Below, piece by piece: positions 1 to 8,095 of a DNA stretch of 64,000 nt. The position numbers were made by a program, and so were the translations under genes. Where the stretch lies: positions 372,001 through 436,000 of the forward strand of contig CAWGPR010000011.1 in NCBI GenBank assembly GCA_963824475.1, read 5' to 3'. The first letter of the stretch is position 1, and each line of letters starts with the position of its first letter. Source of the DNA: Roseiarcus sp963824475. GTDB lineage: Bacteria; Pseudomonadota; Alphaproteobacteria; Rhizobiales; Beijerinckiaceae. The notes beneath the pieces were generated by a model. It was not told the origin of the DNA. It ran no database searches and saw only the letters and a program-made list of their open reading frames with translations.

Positions 1-816
1 GCGTTCTTCATGGTCAGCGCGCTTTTCCACTATCTCGGCCCTTCCTTTGCAGTCCTGCTGTTCGCGCATGTCGGGGTGCTTGGCGTGGCTTGGCTGAGGA
101 TCGCCTCGGCCGCGGTCGTCTTCGCGGCGTGGCGGCGCCCGTGGCGGAGCGTCGTCCGCTGGGACCCGCGCTCTCGGCTATTGGTCGTCGCTCTTGGGAC
201 GACCCTTGCGCTCATGAATTCCGTGTTTTACCTCGCGATCGCCCGGATGCCGCTGGCGACCGTCGCCGCGATCGAGTTCGTGCCGGCCATCGCCATAGCG
301 CTCATTGGCGTGCGGTCCGTCCGCAACGTCGCCGCCTTGCTCGTCGCCGTCGCCGGCGTCTTCCTGTTGATCGGCTTCCAGTGGTCAGGCGATAAGCTCG
401 GCGTCCTTCTTGCGGTCGCCAACGCCGCTCTGTTTGGCGGCTATATTGTGATCGGCCACGCCATTTCTCGCGCCGGCGGAGCGAGCGGAATTGACCGCCT
501 TGGAGCGGCGATGCTGGTCGCGCTCATCGTCGCGATGCCGATCGGCGCTGCTGAGGTCGCGCCTGCGCTGTCCAGACCTGCGCTGATCCTCGCCGGAATT
601 GGCGTAGGCGTATCGTCCTCGGTCATCCCCTACGTCTGCGATCAGCTCGCCATGGCGCGGCTGCCCCGCGCCACTTTCGCGCTGATGCTCACCCTCCTGC
701 CGGCGACGGCGACTGTTGTTGGGGCAGTTGTTCTCGCCCAAATCCCGACCGTGCCGGAAACAGCGGGGATCCTGCTCGTCGCGGCCGGCGTCTATCTGCA
801 CAAGCCTCCACAATAA
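1..816 (+). CDS. EamA/DMT-family inner-membrane exporter (RhtA-like), 5' end outside window
   Basis: Drug/metabolite-transporter protein of the EamA family, built from repeated hydrophobic helices separated by short basic loops; such proteins export amino acids or metabolites across the inner membrane. The first ATG in the window is at 10, but the frame stays open to base 1, and the visible 268 residues begin directly in the first helix (FHYLGPSFAVLLFAHVG), so the real start is probably just upstream of the window. Relatives of the threonine/homoserine exporter RhtA have about 290 residues, which fits. The gene ends 23 bp before a duplicated maoC 3' fragment on the other strand. The substrate cannot be read from sequence. 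Confidence 0.8.
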   Translation, partial: AFFMVSALFHYLGPSFAVLLFAHVGVLGVAWLRIASAAVVFAAWRRPWRSVVRWDPRSRLLVVALGTTLALMNSVFYLAIARMPLATVAAIEFVPAIAIALIGVRSVRNVAALLVAVAGVFLLIGFQWSGDKLGVLLAVANAALFGGYIVIGHAISRAGGASGIDRLGAAMLVALIVAMPIGAAEVAPALSRPALILAGIGVGVSSSVIPYVCDQLAMARLPRATFALMLTLLPATATVVGAVVLAQIPTVPETAGILLVAAGVYLHKPPQ

Positions 817-838
817 GGCCGGCCGCGCGGCCTCCATG

Positions 839-959
839 TCAGGCGGCGCCCATCACCTGCATCGTGAGCCAGGTCGCCGCCAGCGCGGGCTTCTGCACCC
901 CTTCGATCTCGACGCTGACCTCGTAGGTCAATTGCCATTCGCGCGCCGAGCGCGGCGTG
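839..959 (-). pseudogene. Duplicated 3' fragment of maoC (C-terminal ~38 codons)
   Basis: Read on the minus strand this stretch encodes the same C-terminus as the complete maoC gene at 1618-2091 (residues TPRSAREWQLTYEV onward), ending ...QVMGAA and a TGA at 839-841. Bases 850-959 match 1623-1732 at 108 of 110 positions. It has no start and is not an independent gene. Its position directly downstream of hicB shows that hicAB is bracketed by two copies of the maoC 3' end. The four-residue longer ending here may be the ancestral terminus. Confidence 0.9.
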
Positions 960-964
960 GAGAG

Positions 965-1354
965 TCACCGCCCCATGGCGAGCTTGGCGATATAGCCCGA
1001 GCGCGTCTCGCCGGCGGCGCGCGCCTCCTCGTCGAGCCGCCGCAGGACGCGACGCGGAAGGGTGATGTTGACGCGCTCGACCGTGTCGTCGAGTGCGGCC
1101 GGATCGATCGTCACGAGCGACAGAATCCAGCCGGCAAACTCCGGTCTCGCGCGGATTGCTTCGAGCGGCGACGGCTCGGGAATGGCTTCCCCAGCGTCGA
1201 GCGCTGCGTCGATCCACGCAAGCCCGGCTTCCTCTGCGCCCGCGATCGCTTCGTCAAGCGTTTCTCCCGCCGAGAAGGAGCCCGGCAAGTCCGGAATGAC
1301 CACGCCATAGTCGGAACGTTCGGTTCGAGGCTCAATCGCGATCGGGTAGCGCAT
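965..1354 (-). CDS. hicB: HicB-type antitoxin
   Basis: Antitoxin of a type II HicAB module; it neutralises the HicA mRNA interferase and usually represses its own operon. The 129-residue product has the HicB fold: a degraded RNase H-like N-terminal half (YPIAIE, DYGVVIPDLPG, FSAGETLDEAI) and a C-terminal ribbon-helix-helix segment (RVNITLPRRVLRRLDEEARAAGETRSGYI). The start is the ATG at 1354, two bases past the end of hicA at 1357, so the pair is co-transcribed in toxin-antitoxin order. A copy of the maoC 3' end lies immediately downstream, indicating a mobile or duplicated cassette. Confidence 0.9.
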   Translation of the reverse strand: MRYPIAIEPRTERSDYGVVIPDLPGSFSAGETLDEAIAGAEEAGLAWIDAALDAGEAIPEPSPLEAIRARPEFAGWILSLVTIDPAALDDTVERVNITLPRRVLRRLDEEARAAGETRSGYIAKLAMGR

Positions 1355-1356
1355 GA

Positions 1357-1536
1357 TCAAAGGCCAGCCTGTTTGCGGATCGCGGCGACAAGGCCAACAC
1401 CCAGCTCGCGTTTGGGATGCGGCACCACGACGATGCCGCGCCGTTGAGGATGAACGAACACGTGGTGCGAACCGCGGACCCGTTTCAAGACCCATCCGGC
1501 CTTTTCCAACTCGCGGATAAGGTCAGCGCTTCGCAC
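1357..1536 (-). CDS. hicA: HicA-type toxin (mRNA interferase)
   Basis: Small HicA toxin, predicted to cleave mRNA through a double-stranded-RNA-binding-like fold with the catalytic histidine in GSHHVF. The core SADLIRELEKAGWVLKRVRG...HP is canonical. The frame can open at GTG 1554, but homologues begin one residue before SAD, which corresponds to GTG 1536 and gives 59 residues, the usual length. With that start the gene begins right beside a 6+3+6 palindrome, and a promoter -10 (TACAAT, 1549-1544) would place the transcript start at about the GTG, so the message may be leaderless. This start assignment is inference. Confidence 0.85.
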   Translation of the reverse strand: MRSADLIRELEKAGWVLKRVRGSHHVFVHPQRRGIVVVPHPKRELGVGLVAAIRKQAGL

Positions 1537-1538
1537 GA

Positions 1539-1573
1539 TGTGTATTGTACACACAGTCTGCTTATTCGGACAA
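1539..1573 (-). promoter_or_regulatory. hicAB promoter with palindromic operator
   Basis: On the minus strand a TTGTCC (-35, 1573-1568), 18-bp spacer and TACAAT (-10, 1549-1544) precede hicA. The -10 lies inside the perfect palindrome TGTGTA-TTG-TACACA (1539-1553), a natural site for autorepression by the HicB ribbon-helix-helix domain. Confidence 0.5.
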
Positions 1574-1617
1574 GACCTGTCTCCGCCAGCGCGCTCCCCC
1601 TTCCGTCCAGGGGTCGT

Positions 1618-2091
1618 CTACGCCATCACCTGCATCGTGAGCCAGGTCGCCGCCAGCGCCGGCTTCTGCACCCCTTCGATCTCGACGCTGACCTCATAGG
1701 TCAATTGCCATTCGCGCGCCGAGCGCGGCGTGACCGCCTGTAGTGTGAAACGTCCTCGCACCCGGCTTCCCGAACGGACGGGGTGGATGAAGCGCACGCG
1801 GTCGAAGCCATAATTCACGCCATGGGCGGTGCCCGCAATTCTGGGCAGCGCGCTATAGGCCATGGCCGAGAGCAGGGAGAGGGTGAGGAAGCCATGGGCG
1901 ACCGTACTGCCGAACGCGGTCGCTCCCGCCCGCTCGGGGTCGACGTGGATGAACTGCTCGTCTTCAGTGACCTTGGCGAAGGCGTCGATCCGCTGCTGAT
2001 CAACGGTGATCCAGCGCGACACGAAGGTGCGCCCGACCAGGGAGGCGACCTCGGCGGCGGGAACTGTCTTGACGTTCGCCCAATCGTTCAT
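1618..2091 (-). CDS. MaoC-like (R)-specific enoyl-CoA hydratase
   Basis: Hot-dog-fold dehydratase of the MaoC family, 157 residues, predicted to hydrate or dehydrate (R)-3-hydroxyacyl-CoA. The catalytic pair lies in VTEDEQFIHVD (Asp44 and His49, spaced as in (R)-hydratases), followed by the FGSTVAHGF motif. The start overlaps the stop of the SDR gene by 4 bp, so the two are translationally coupled; an SDR plus MaoC hydratase suggests a short beta-oxidation or polyhydroxyalkanoate-type step. The last ~37 codons are duplicated at 839-959 on the far side of hicAB, and this copy ends ...QVMA where the other ends ...QVMGAA. Confidence 0.88.
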   Translation of the reverse strand: MNDWANVKTVPAAEVASLVGRTFVSRWITVDQQRIDAFAKVTEDEQFIHVDPERAGATAFGSTVAHGFLTLSLLSAMAYSALPRIAGTAHGVNYGFDRVRFIHPVRSGSRVRGRFTLQAVTPRSAREWQLTYEVSVEIEGVQKPALAATWLTMQVMA

Positions 2092-2936
2092 TGGCGGCCT
2101 TCGAACATGGACGGCGGCGGCGCGACCGAGAGGCCGCCATCGACCGGCAGGATGGCGCCGGTGGTATAGGCGCCGCCGCGTCCGGTGAGAAACAGGATCG
2201 CGCCGGCGATGTCGTCCGGTCGTCCGAGCCGCCCCATGGGCACTGTCTTCGCCCCCCGCGCCGCGCCCGCTTCATCCCCGATCGCAAACCGGGTCATGTT
2301 GGTGGGAAACGGTCCGGGCGCGATGGCGTTGACCGTCACCTGCCGGCCGGCGAATTCCTGGGCGAGAATGCGGGTCAGATGATGCACGGCCGCCTTGGCG
2401 GCCGAATAGGCGTAAGCGTTCTCGGAATGCGTCGCCGTGCCCATGACCGAGCCGAGGTTGACCACCGTCGAGGGCCGCTCCGCATTCGCCGAGGCGAACA
2501 ACGTCGGCGCGAGATCGCGGGTCAACGAGAACAGGCCCGCGACATTGACGCTCATCACCCTCTCCCACGCCTTCCAGGGATAGGTCTCGAACGGCTCGCC
2601 CCAGGTTAAGCCCGCGTTGTTGACGAGAATGTGCAAAACGTCGGTGCGCTTGAGGGTCTGCGCGACCAGCGCGGCGACGCCGGCTTCGTTACCGACCGTG
2701 CCGCCGAAGCCCTCGCAAGCGCCCAGCGCGGAAAGCTCGCGCGCCGCCGCCTCGCAGGCCTCCGTCTTGCGCGAGGCGATAAGCACCCGCGCGCCGGCGC
2801 TGAGCAGCGCCTCGGCGCAGATCCGGCCGAGACCGGTCGCCCCGCCGGTCACCAGCGCGGTGCGGCCCCGGACGGAAAAAAGCTCGTTTGCGCCGATCAT
2901 GGCTCCCTGCGCGGGTCCCGATTTGCTAGGGACCAT
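2088..2936 (-). CDS. SDR-family NAD(P)-dependent oxidoreductase
   Basis: Classical short-chain dehydrogenase of about 280 residues. It shows the dinucleotide motif TGGATGLG, the NNAG structural motif, the catalytic Tyr/Lys in YSAAKAAV, and a C-terminal GGAYTTGAILPVDGG cofactor/closing segment. It is the first gene of a two-gene unit with maoC (4-bp overlap). The frame opens at ATG 2936; the ATG at 2900 (MIGANELFSVRG) is an equally plausible start because homology begins there. The 3-oxoacyl or hydroxyacyl substrate is inferred from the MaoC partner only. Confidence 0.87.
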   Translation of the reverse strand: MVPSKSGPAQGAMIGANELFSVRGRTALVTGGATGLGRICAEALLSAGARVLIASRKTEACEAAARELSALGACEGFGGTVGNEAGVAALVAQTLKRTDVLHILVNNAGLTWGEPFETYPWKAWERVMSVNVAGLFSLTRDLAPTLFASANAERPSTVVNLGSVMGTATHSENAYAYSAAKAAVHHLTRILAQEFAGRQVTVNAIAPGPFPTNMTRFAIGDEAGAARGAKTVPMGRLGRPDDIAGAILFLTGRGGAYTTGAILPVDGGLSVAPPPSMFEGRQ

Positions 2937-3012
2937 AGCAATTCCGCGACAAACGCCAAACCGCGGCCCTAAATCGCCGCGAGGCGGCGCTTTGGCTTGA
3001 GGGGGACAATCA

Positions 3013-3573
3013 ATGGCTCAAGAGAAGCCGCTTCATTTTGTCGTCATGGTGGGCAGCCTGCGAAAGGGCTCCTTTAACGCGGCGATCGCCCGCACCCTTC
3101 CGGCGCTCGCGCCGGAAGGGGTGACGATCGAGCCTCTGCCCTCGGTCGGCGAGTTTCCGCTCTATAATCATGACGCGCAGGATAACGGCTTCCCACCGAT
3201 CGTTACCGCCACGGCCGAGACGATCCGCAAGGCGGACGGACTCATCATCGTCACGCCGGAATACAACCATTCCATTCCGGGCGTGCTGAAAAACGCGATC
3301 GACTGGATCTCCCGCTCGCCTAATCAGCCCTTTGCCGGAAAACCAATCGCGCTTGAGAGCGCGTCGACTGGCCTATACGGCGGCGTACGGGCGCAACTGC
3401 ATCTGCGTCATGTGTTCGTCTACCTCGACGGGCGCCTGCTAAACAAACCGGAGGTCATCGTCCCCCAGGTCAACACGAAGATCAACCCCGCGACCGGCGA
3501 ATTGACCGATCCGGCGACCCGCGGCTTCATCGCCGACCAGCTCAAGGCCTTCGCCGCCTTCGCGCGCGGTTGA
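3013..3573 (+). CDS. NADPH-dependent FMN reductase / quinone reductase (ChrR/YieF type)
   Basis: Flavodoxin-like FMN reductase, 186 residues. The phosphate-binding loop GSLRKGSFN near residue 16 and the TPEYNHSIPGVLKNAIDW segment, which contacts FMN and forms the dimer interface, are both intact. Members reduce quinones, chromate or azo compounds with NAD(P)H and protect against redox stress. GAGGGGGACAATCA precedes the ATG. The gene is transcribed divergently from the SDR-maoC unit and is followed 48 bp later by a nitrilase-family gene on the same strand. Confidence 0.9.
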   Translation: MAQEKPLHFVVMVGSLRKGSFNAAIARTLPALAPEGVTIEPLPSVGEFPLYNHDAQDNGFPPIVTATAETIRKADGLIIVTPEYNHSIPGVLKNAIDWISRSPNQPFAGKPIALESASTGLYGGVRAQLHLRHVFVYLDGRLLNKPEVIVPQVNTKINPATGELTDPATRGFIADQLKAFAAFARG

Positions 3574-3621
3574 CGGGCGATTGCGCGCCGACCACATTGA
3601 CGAGCGTCCCGGAGCGCTCGC

Positions 3622-4449
3622 ATGAAAGTCTCGCTTATCCAGATGAATTCGATCGGCGACAAGGTCGCCAACATCGCCGCGGCTGAGGCGCTGATCGAGC
3701 GCGCCGTGGCCGAGGAGAGCCCGGATTGGGTGCTGCTGCCGGAACAGTTCGACTGGGCGGGCGGCTCGCGGGCGGAGAAGCTCGCCAATGCCGAGCGCCT
3801 GCCCGGCGGCCCGGCCTATGAAATGGCGCGCGGCCAGGCGATCAAGCACCGCATCTTTGTCCACGCCGGCTCGATCATGGAGAGGCTCGACGGCGAGGAC
3901 CGCTATCACAACACGTCGGTCGTCTTTAATCGCGAGGGCGAGGAGATCGCCCGCTACCGCAAGATCCACCTGTTCGACGTGATGACCCCCGACGGAACCG
4001 CATACAAGGAAAGCGCGACGGTGAAGGCGGGCGACCAGGTGGTCACCTACGACTGCGAAGGGGTCACCGTCGGTTGCTCGATCTGCTACGACTTGCGCTT
4101 CCCGGACCTATTTCAGGCGCTGGCGGAAAAGGGCGCGGAGATGATCGCGATGCCAGCCGCCTTCACCATGCAGACCGGCAAGGACCACTGGGAGGTGCTG
4201 CTGCGCGCCCGCGCGATCGAGACCGAAACCTATGTCTGCGCCAGCGCCCAGACCGGCTCGTTCACGGTCGGCAACGAGCAGCGACAGACCTATGGTCATT
4301 CGCTGGTCGCCGACCCCTGGGGCCATGTGATCGCCAAGGCCTCCGACGGGGTCGGGATCGTCTCCGCCCGGATCGACCCGGCCAGAGTCAAGAAGGTGCG
4401 CGCGATGATTCCGGTGCGGGAACATAGGAGGCGCCTGTCGAAGCCATGA
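3622..4449 (+). CDS. Carbon-nitrogen hydrolase family protein (Nit1-like deaminated-glutathione amidase)
   Basis: Nitrilase-superfamily amidase, 275 residues. The Glu-Lys-Cys triad is intact: Glu41 in LLPEQFDW, Lys114 in RYRKIHLFD and Cys155 in GCSICYDLRFPDLF. The last motif matches the Nit1/NitFhit branch, whose members repair deaminated glutathione, rather than true nitrilases. The HLFDV segment after the lysine also fits Nit1. It is followed by a convergent gene of unknown function. Confidence 0.87.
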   Translation: MKVSLIQMNSIGDKVANIAAAEALIERAVAEESPDWVLLPEQFDWAGGSRAEKLANAERLPGGPAYEMARGQAIKHRIFVHAGSIMERLDGEDRYHNTSVVFNREGEEIARYRKIHLFDVMTPDGTAYKESATVKAGDQVVTYDCEGVTVGCSICYDLRFPDLFQALAEKGAEMIAMPAAFTMQTGKDHWEVLLRARAIETETYVCASAQTGSFTVGNEQRQTYGHSLVADPWGHVIAKASDGVGIVSARIDPARVKKVRAMIPVREHRRRLSKP

Positions 4450-4474
4450 GGACGCGCCCTTTTCGCCTTTCGCC

Positions 4475-5516
4475 TCAGTCATCGCCCGCCAGCCGCCGCC
4501 AATCTTCAGCGGTTATCCGCGCGATTGCGTCGTTGTAGGCGTCCGCCTGGGAACGCTCCGCCTCCTTGCCGTCGGCGACTGTAACGATCGTTTCGGTCAG
4601 CACCGAGCCCAGGGCATGAACGGCTTCGTGTCGAGTTAGGCCTTCCGACATGAGCCGTTCCAGCGCTTCGCGCGCCGGCGTTTCATCGTCCATGGCAATC
4701 TGATTCTCGATCATGACATGAATAGCGGCGTGAACTTGCGGCTCGGCCAGCAAGGCGTCGTAGCGCTCGTGGTAATCCGTCGCCTGACGCAGACGCTGCC
4801 CCTCCTCGAGCGCAAGCCAATGCGCGGGATCGGGGCCGACGTCGGGATCGTAGTCCGTTTCGTCGTCGAGCTCATCGAGCATGTTGATCGCGTCTTCCGG
4901 CGTGCCGAAGTCGAAACCGTCATCGCCGAGCCGTCGACGCAGGCGATCGATTCGCCGGCGGATCTGCGTGGGAGAACTCGGTCGGTCCGGGAACGTAAAA
5001 CGGCCGGCCTTCGTGACCGAACTGGAACTCGACATCGCAGGCGTCCGCCACGACGTCGCCGAACAGCAGCTCCGCCGTCGGATAGTCGGGGTGAGGCGGC
5101 AGTCCGATCAACTGGGCGTAAGCGGCCGCGTCGCGCAGCAGTTTGCGCGCATAGGGCGGATCGACCGGGGTGAGCGGAGCGGTGGCCGCAGCCCCGTCGA
5201 GGAGCTCTTCCATCTCGTCTTCATCGAATTCACGGAACATCGCATCCTTGACGCCGAGACAATAGGCGTCCACCAGAAAGCCGCTCAGCGCGACGTCGCG
5301 CGCGCCGGTCCTGCAACTCAGGAACACCATCCCCATGCCGGTCTGGAATATGCTATCCTGCACGAGGCAGGCGTGCAGGGGATGAGTCGCGGCCCGACGG
5401 ACCTTACCGGCCAATCCGCCGCCGGCGCCCTTGCCCTCGAGCCGATGGCGCTGTTCCAGGATTTTCTTTCTCTTGGTAGCCTTCGCATGTTTGCGCTGAG
5501 CGTTTATCGAGGACAC
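4475..5516 (-). CDS. Conserved hypothetical protein, frame broken by one base
   Basis: Two overlapping minus-strand frames belong together. The upstream one (start 5516) begins SSINAQRKHAKATKRKKILEQR and runs to GHEGRPFYVPGPTE; the downstream one continues with SPTQIRRRIDRLRRRLGDDGFDFG and then an acidic segment and a DUF1841-like C-terminal half (TDYDPDVGPDPAHW, ALERLMSEGLTRHEAVHALGSVL). Removing one base from GAACTC at 4974-4979 joins them as GPTE-SPTQIRRRI. The joined protein would be about 346 residues. The function is unknown; the basic N-terminus suggests nucleic-acid contact, which is weak inference. The DUF1841 assignment is tentative. Confidence 0.6.
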
Positions 5517-5878
5517 GGGGCGACCCCTTGTGGACAGAGAGGCAATCCTTGGCCTTCCGCGGCAGGATACTGCTTCCCCTGAGGGATAAGCGATCGCGAA
5601 TCGCGGTCGGCGCCGACCAAGGATACGGTGCCCGCGCGGGCGAGCAAAGTGAGGCGCGGGCCTTGCAGCGCGGCAAAGATGAAATGTCCCCAGCGGAGTT
5701 TGCGGTCGGTGTGGCTTAGTGGACTGCGCGCGGTTCTCTCCTTCCGCTCCGGCCCAGCCGCGCGGCCCGTCAAAAGAGAGTCGTTAAGGCGGCGTCGGGT
5801 TTCAAGTTGAAGGTCGAGGATTTCGGGTCCGGAACATAGGATGCGCATTCTCCGCAACTGAGGCGGCGACGTCCTCGG
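5517..5878. other. Intergenic, no convincing gene
   Basis: Short open frames occur on both strands but none has a recognisable domain, a consistent start signal or conserved composition. No strong terminator hairpin or repeat was found. It separates the unknown gene at 4475-5516 from the Phd/VapC module. Confidence 0.5.
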
Positions 5879-6283
5879 TTACTCAACGCTCCAGGGATTG
5901 ATCAACGAGACCGCCGTATCTTCGAAATCTTTGACGTTGCGCGTGACCAGGATGAAGTCGTGGACGATTGCTGTCGCGGCGATCAGACCGTCGATGTCGC
6001 CGCGCGGTCTGAGCGCAGCGATGCGGCCCCATTCCAAAGCGATCCGGTCGGTGACAGGCAGGATTCGATCGGCGTGATCATGGCGCAACCGCTCGAGCCA
6101 TTCCGTCAGGCGCGCTCCGGTCTGCGGGTCGGATTTGCGTCTGAGGGCGACGCCACGCATGATCTCCCCCAACGTGAGCGCGCTGAGATAGACCCTCTCC
6201 GGGCGAACCGATCGCAGCCAAGCCACAGCTTGCTGACTGCCGCGCCTGGCCTCGGAGACGATGTTCGTATCGACGAGATACAA
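5879..6283 (-). CDS. vapC: PIN-domain toxin (VapC/FitB-like ribonuclease)
   Basis: Type II toxin with a PIN ribonuclease fold, 134 residues. The acidic site is present: Asp5 in LVDTNIVSE, Glu40 in LGEIMRG and Asp98 in GDIDGLIAATA, plus NVKDFED near the C-terminus. The start is a TTG at 6283 that directly abuts the TAA of the antitoxin (stop then start without a gap), which ties toxin output to antitoxin translation. The pairing with a Phd-type antitoxin is the common Phd/VapC hybrid layout. Confidence 0.9.
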   Translation of the reverse strand: MYLVDTNIVSEARRGSQQAVAWLRSVRPERVYLSALTLGEIMRGVALRRKSDPQTGARLTEWLERLRHDHADRILPVTDRIALEWGRIAALRPRGDIDGLIAATAIVHDFILVTRNVKDFEDTAVSLINPWSVE

Positions 6284-6538
6284 TTAAATGGCCACGTCGC
6301 GGCTTGGCGATTTGGCGCGCGAATCGATGGCGTCGATGAAGGCGTCGTCCCACGCCGGGCCTGAAAGAAGATCGTCCACGAGTGACGGACGATCGCGCAC
6401 GAGCGCGGCGTAGTCGGCAGCGGACAAGACCACCGCAGCCCGCTCGCCCCGCAAGGTGACAGTCTGCGGTCCTTCGCGTCGGGCCCGCCGCACTACCTCG
6501 CTGAAACGGTTCTTCGCATCCTGCAGAGCCCAGTCCAT
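6284..6538 (-). CDS. Phd/YefM-family antitoxin
   Basis: Antitoxin of 84 residues. The N-terminal DNA-binding part (WALQDAKNRFSEVVRRARREGPQTVTLRGERAAVVLS, written here as its recognisable blocks WALQDAKNRFSEVVRRA and GPQTVT) is typical of Phd/YefM, and the acidic C-terminal tail (LVDDLLSGPAWDDAF) is the usual toxin-wrapping segment. It is first in the operon, with the PIN toxin following immediately. A 13-bp palindrome sits 15 bp upstream of its ATG. Confidence 0.9.
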   Translation of the reverse strand: MDWALQDAKNRFSEVVRRARREGPQTVTLRGERAAVVLSAADYAALVRDRPSLVDDLLSGPAWDDAFIDAIDSRAKSPSRDVAI

Positions 6539-6553
6539 GCGCGCTCCATGAGG

Positions 6554-6566
6554 CTAGACAGTCTAG
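6554..6566. promoter_or_regulatory. Palindromic operator of the Phd/VapC module
   Basis: CTAGAC-A-GTCTAG is a perfect 6+1+6 palindrome 15 bp upstream of the antitoxin start, with a further partial half-site (GATAGACC) next to it. Position and form fit autorepression by the antitoxin-toxin complex. Confidence 0.55.
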
Positions 6567-6844
6567 ATAGACCAGGAGGAGCGCGCCGTCAATGGAAGTC
6601 GCTCTTGCCGCCATATTCTCATGCCGGCACCAGGCGACGCGGAGCTTCCCTGATCGGCCATCGGCCCACAAAATTGAACGCCCGGGCGCGATAATTGTGT
6701 TTGGCTGCGAGTCGGGCGCGCGAGATAATGCAAGCGCTTCAGGGGACTGCGCCGCAGGCGCTTTCCCTTAACCCTAAAGGGGCTAAAAGCGTTGACCGGC
6801 GCGTCGAACCGCGTGCGGAGAGACGTTTAGCGGGAACTGCGCCG

Positions 6845-7552
6845 ATGGCCGAAGACGAACTTGATCTTAAAGCCCTCTCCGACGACGAGCTCGTCGAGCA
6901 GATGCATGACGACCTCTACGACGGCCTCAAAGAGGAGATCGAGGAGGGGGTGCGAATTCTGCTCGACCGCGGGTGGACGCCGTATCAGGTTCTGACCGAA
7001 GCCCTGGTCGAGGGCATGCGGATCGTCGGCATCGATTTCCGGGACGGCATTCTGTTCGTGCCGGAAGTGCTGATGTCGGCCAACGCGATGAAGGCGGGCA
7101 TGGCGATCCTGCGTCCCCTGCTCGCGGCGACCGGCGCGCCCAGGATGGGCAAGATGGTGATCGGCACCGTCAAGGGCGACATCCATGACATCGGCAAGAA
7201 CCTGGTGTGCATGATGATGGAGGGCGCGGGCTTCGAAGTGTTCGACCTCGGCGTCAACAACGGCGTCGACAAGTATCTCGAGGCGATCGCGATGCACCAG
7301 CCGGAAATTGTCGGCATGTCGGCGCTGCTGACCACGACCATGCCCTACATGAAAGTCATCATCGACACGCTCAAGGAGAAGGGCATCCGCGACGACCACA
7401 TCGTGCTGGTCGGCGGCGCGCCGCTCAACGAATCCTTCGCCGAGGCGATTGGCGCCGACGCCTATTGCCGCGACGCGGCGGTCGCGGTCGAGACCGCCAG
7501 GGCCCTGCTCGCCCGCCGGCAGGGGACGGTGCAGGCGCACGAGAAGGTTTAG
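6845..7552 (+). CDS. Corrinoid (B12-binding) methyl-carrier protein, MtmC/MtbC/MttC type
   Basis: Cobalamin-binding protein, 235 residues, that shuttles a methyl group between a substrate:corrinoid methyltransferase and a corrinoid:tetrahydrofolate (or CoM) methyltransferase. It has the N-terminal helical cap (residues ~10-95, VGIDFRDGILFVPEVLMSANAM) and the Rossmann B12 domain with the base-off motif DIHDIGKN (Asp112, His114, Gly117) and a GG motif in VLVGGAP. The frame opens further upstream, but ATG 6845 matches family starts. It opens a run of genes typical of corrinoid methyltransferase loci, yet no methyltransferase gene lies beside it. Confidence 0.93.
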   Translation: MAEDELDLKALSDDELVEQMHDDLYDGLKEEIEEGVRILLDRGWTPYQVLTEALVEGMRIVGIDFRDGILFVPEVLMSANAMKAGMAILRPLLAATGAPRMGKMVIGTVKGDIHDIGKNLVCMMMEGAGFEVFDLGVNNGVDKYLEAIAMHQPEIVGMSALLTTTMPYMKVIIDTLKEKGIRDDHIVLVGGAPLNESFAEAIGADAYCRDAAVAVETARALLARRQGTVQAHEKV

Positions 7553-7630
7553 ACCTGGTGTCAGCTAGCGAAGGACTAGCCTCGCGAGACTGGACCAGGG
7601 AAGCGGCGCTTGCCAAGGAACGCGGACGCG

Positions 7631-8095
7631 ATGCGCGATCAGAGAGTGGAGCTGCACAGGTCTGAAGAAATCCCGGCGCCGGCAGATGAAGTCTGGGCGC
7701 TGCTGACGGACTGGGCGGGGATGATGCGCTGGAGCCTCAGCGCCAAGCGCGGGGGCGCCCTGGGAACCCTCGCCAGATGCGAACTGATTGGCGAAGCTGA
7801 TAAAGTTCCTCGCACGAGGCGGATGATTCTGTCCTCGGGCGTTGCGGTCGAAGAACAGCTCTTCTACCAGAACGACGAGACGAAGCGCATCTACTATCGC
7901 AAGACCGACACGTTCGGGACAAGGGGATACATCGCGAGTAGTTATGTCGACGAACTCGATGATCGAAGATCGCGACTTCACATCCTGTCATGGTTCGATG
8001 CCGAGGAGGAACCAGCGGTCGCGGCAGCGCGCTACGACGCGATTTACGGGGGCATATTCGATGGCTTCAAGGCCTACTTCGCGACAGTGACATGA
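7631..8095 (+). CDS. SRPBCC (START/polyketide-cyclase-like) family protein
   Basis: Protein of 154 residues with a predicted SRPBCC helix-grip fold: the opening VELHRSEEIPAPADEVWALLTDWAGMMRW is diagnostic. Such folds bind hydrophobic ligands in a deep pocket. The start chosen is ATG 7631, because the upstream ATG at 7610 adds residues outside the fold. Its TGA overlaps the ATG of the DUF1638 gene (ATGA), so it belongs to the corrinoid operon. An SRPBCC member is not a standard part of this locus type; binding of the methylated aromatic or cofactor substrate is speculation. Confidence 0.78.
   Translation: MRDQRVELHRSEEIPAPADEVWALLTDWAGMMRWSLSAKRGGALGTLARCELIGEADKVPRTRRMILSSGVAVEEQLFYQNDETKRIYYRKTDTFGTRGYIASSYVDELDDRRSRLHILSWFDAEEEPAVAAARYDAIYGGIFDGFKAYFATVT

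Noticed and set aside
6567..6844. Possible cobalamin riboswitch upstream of the corrinoid protein
   Set aside because: None of the conserved B12-box blocks could be found; only scattered small hairpins are present.
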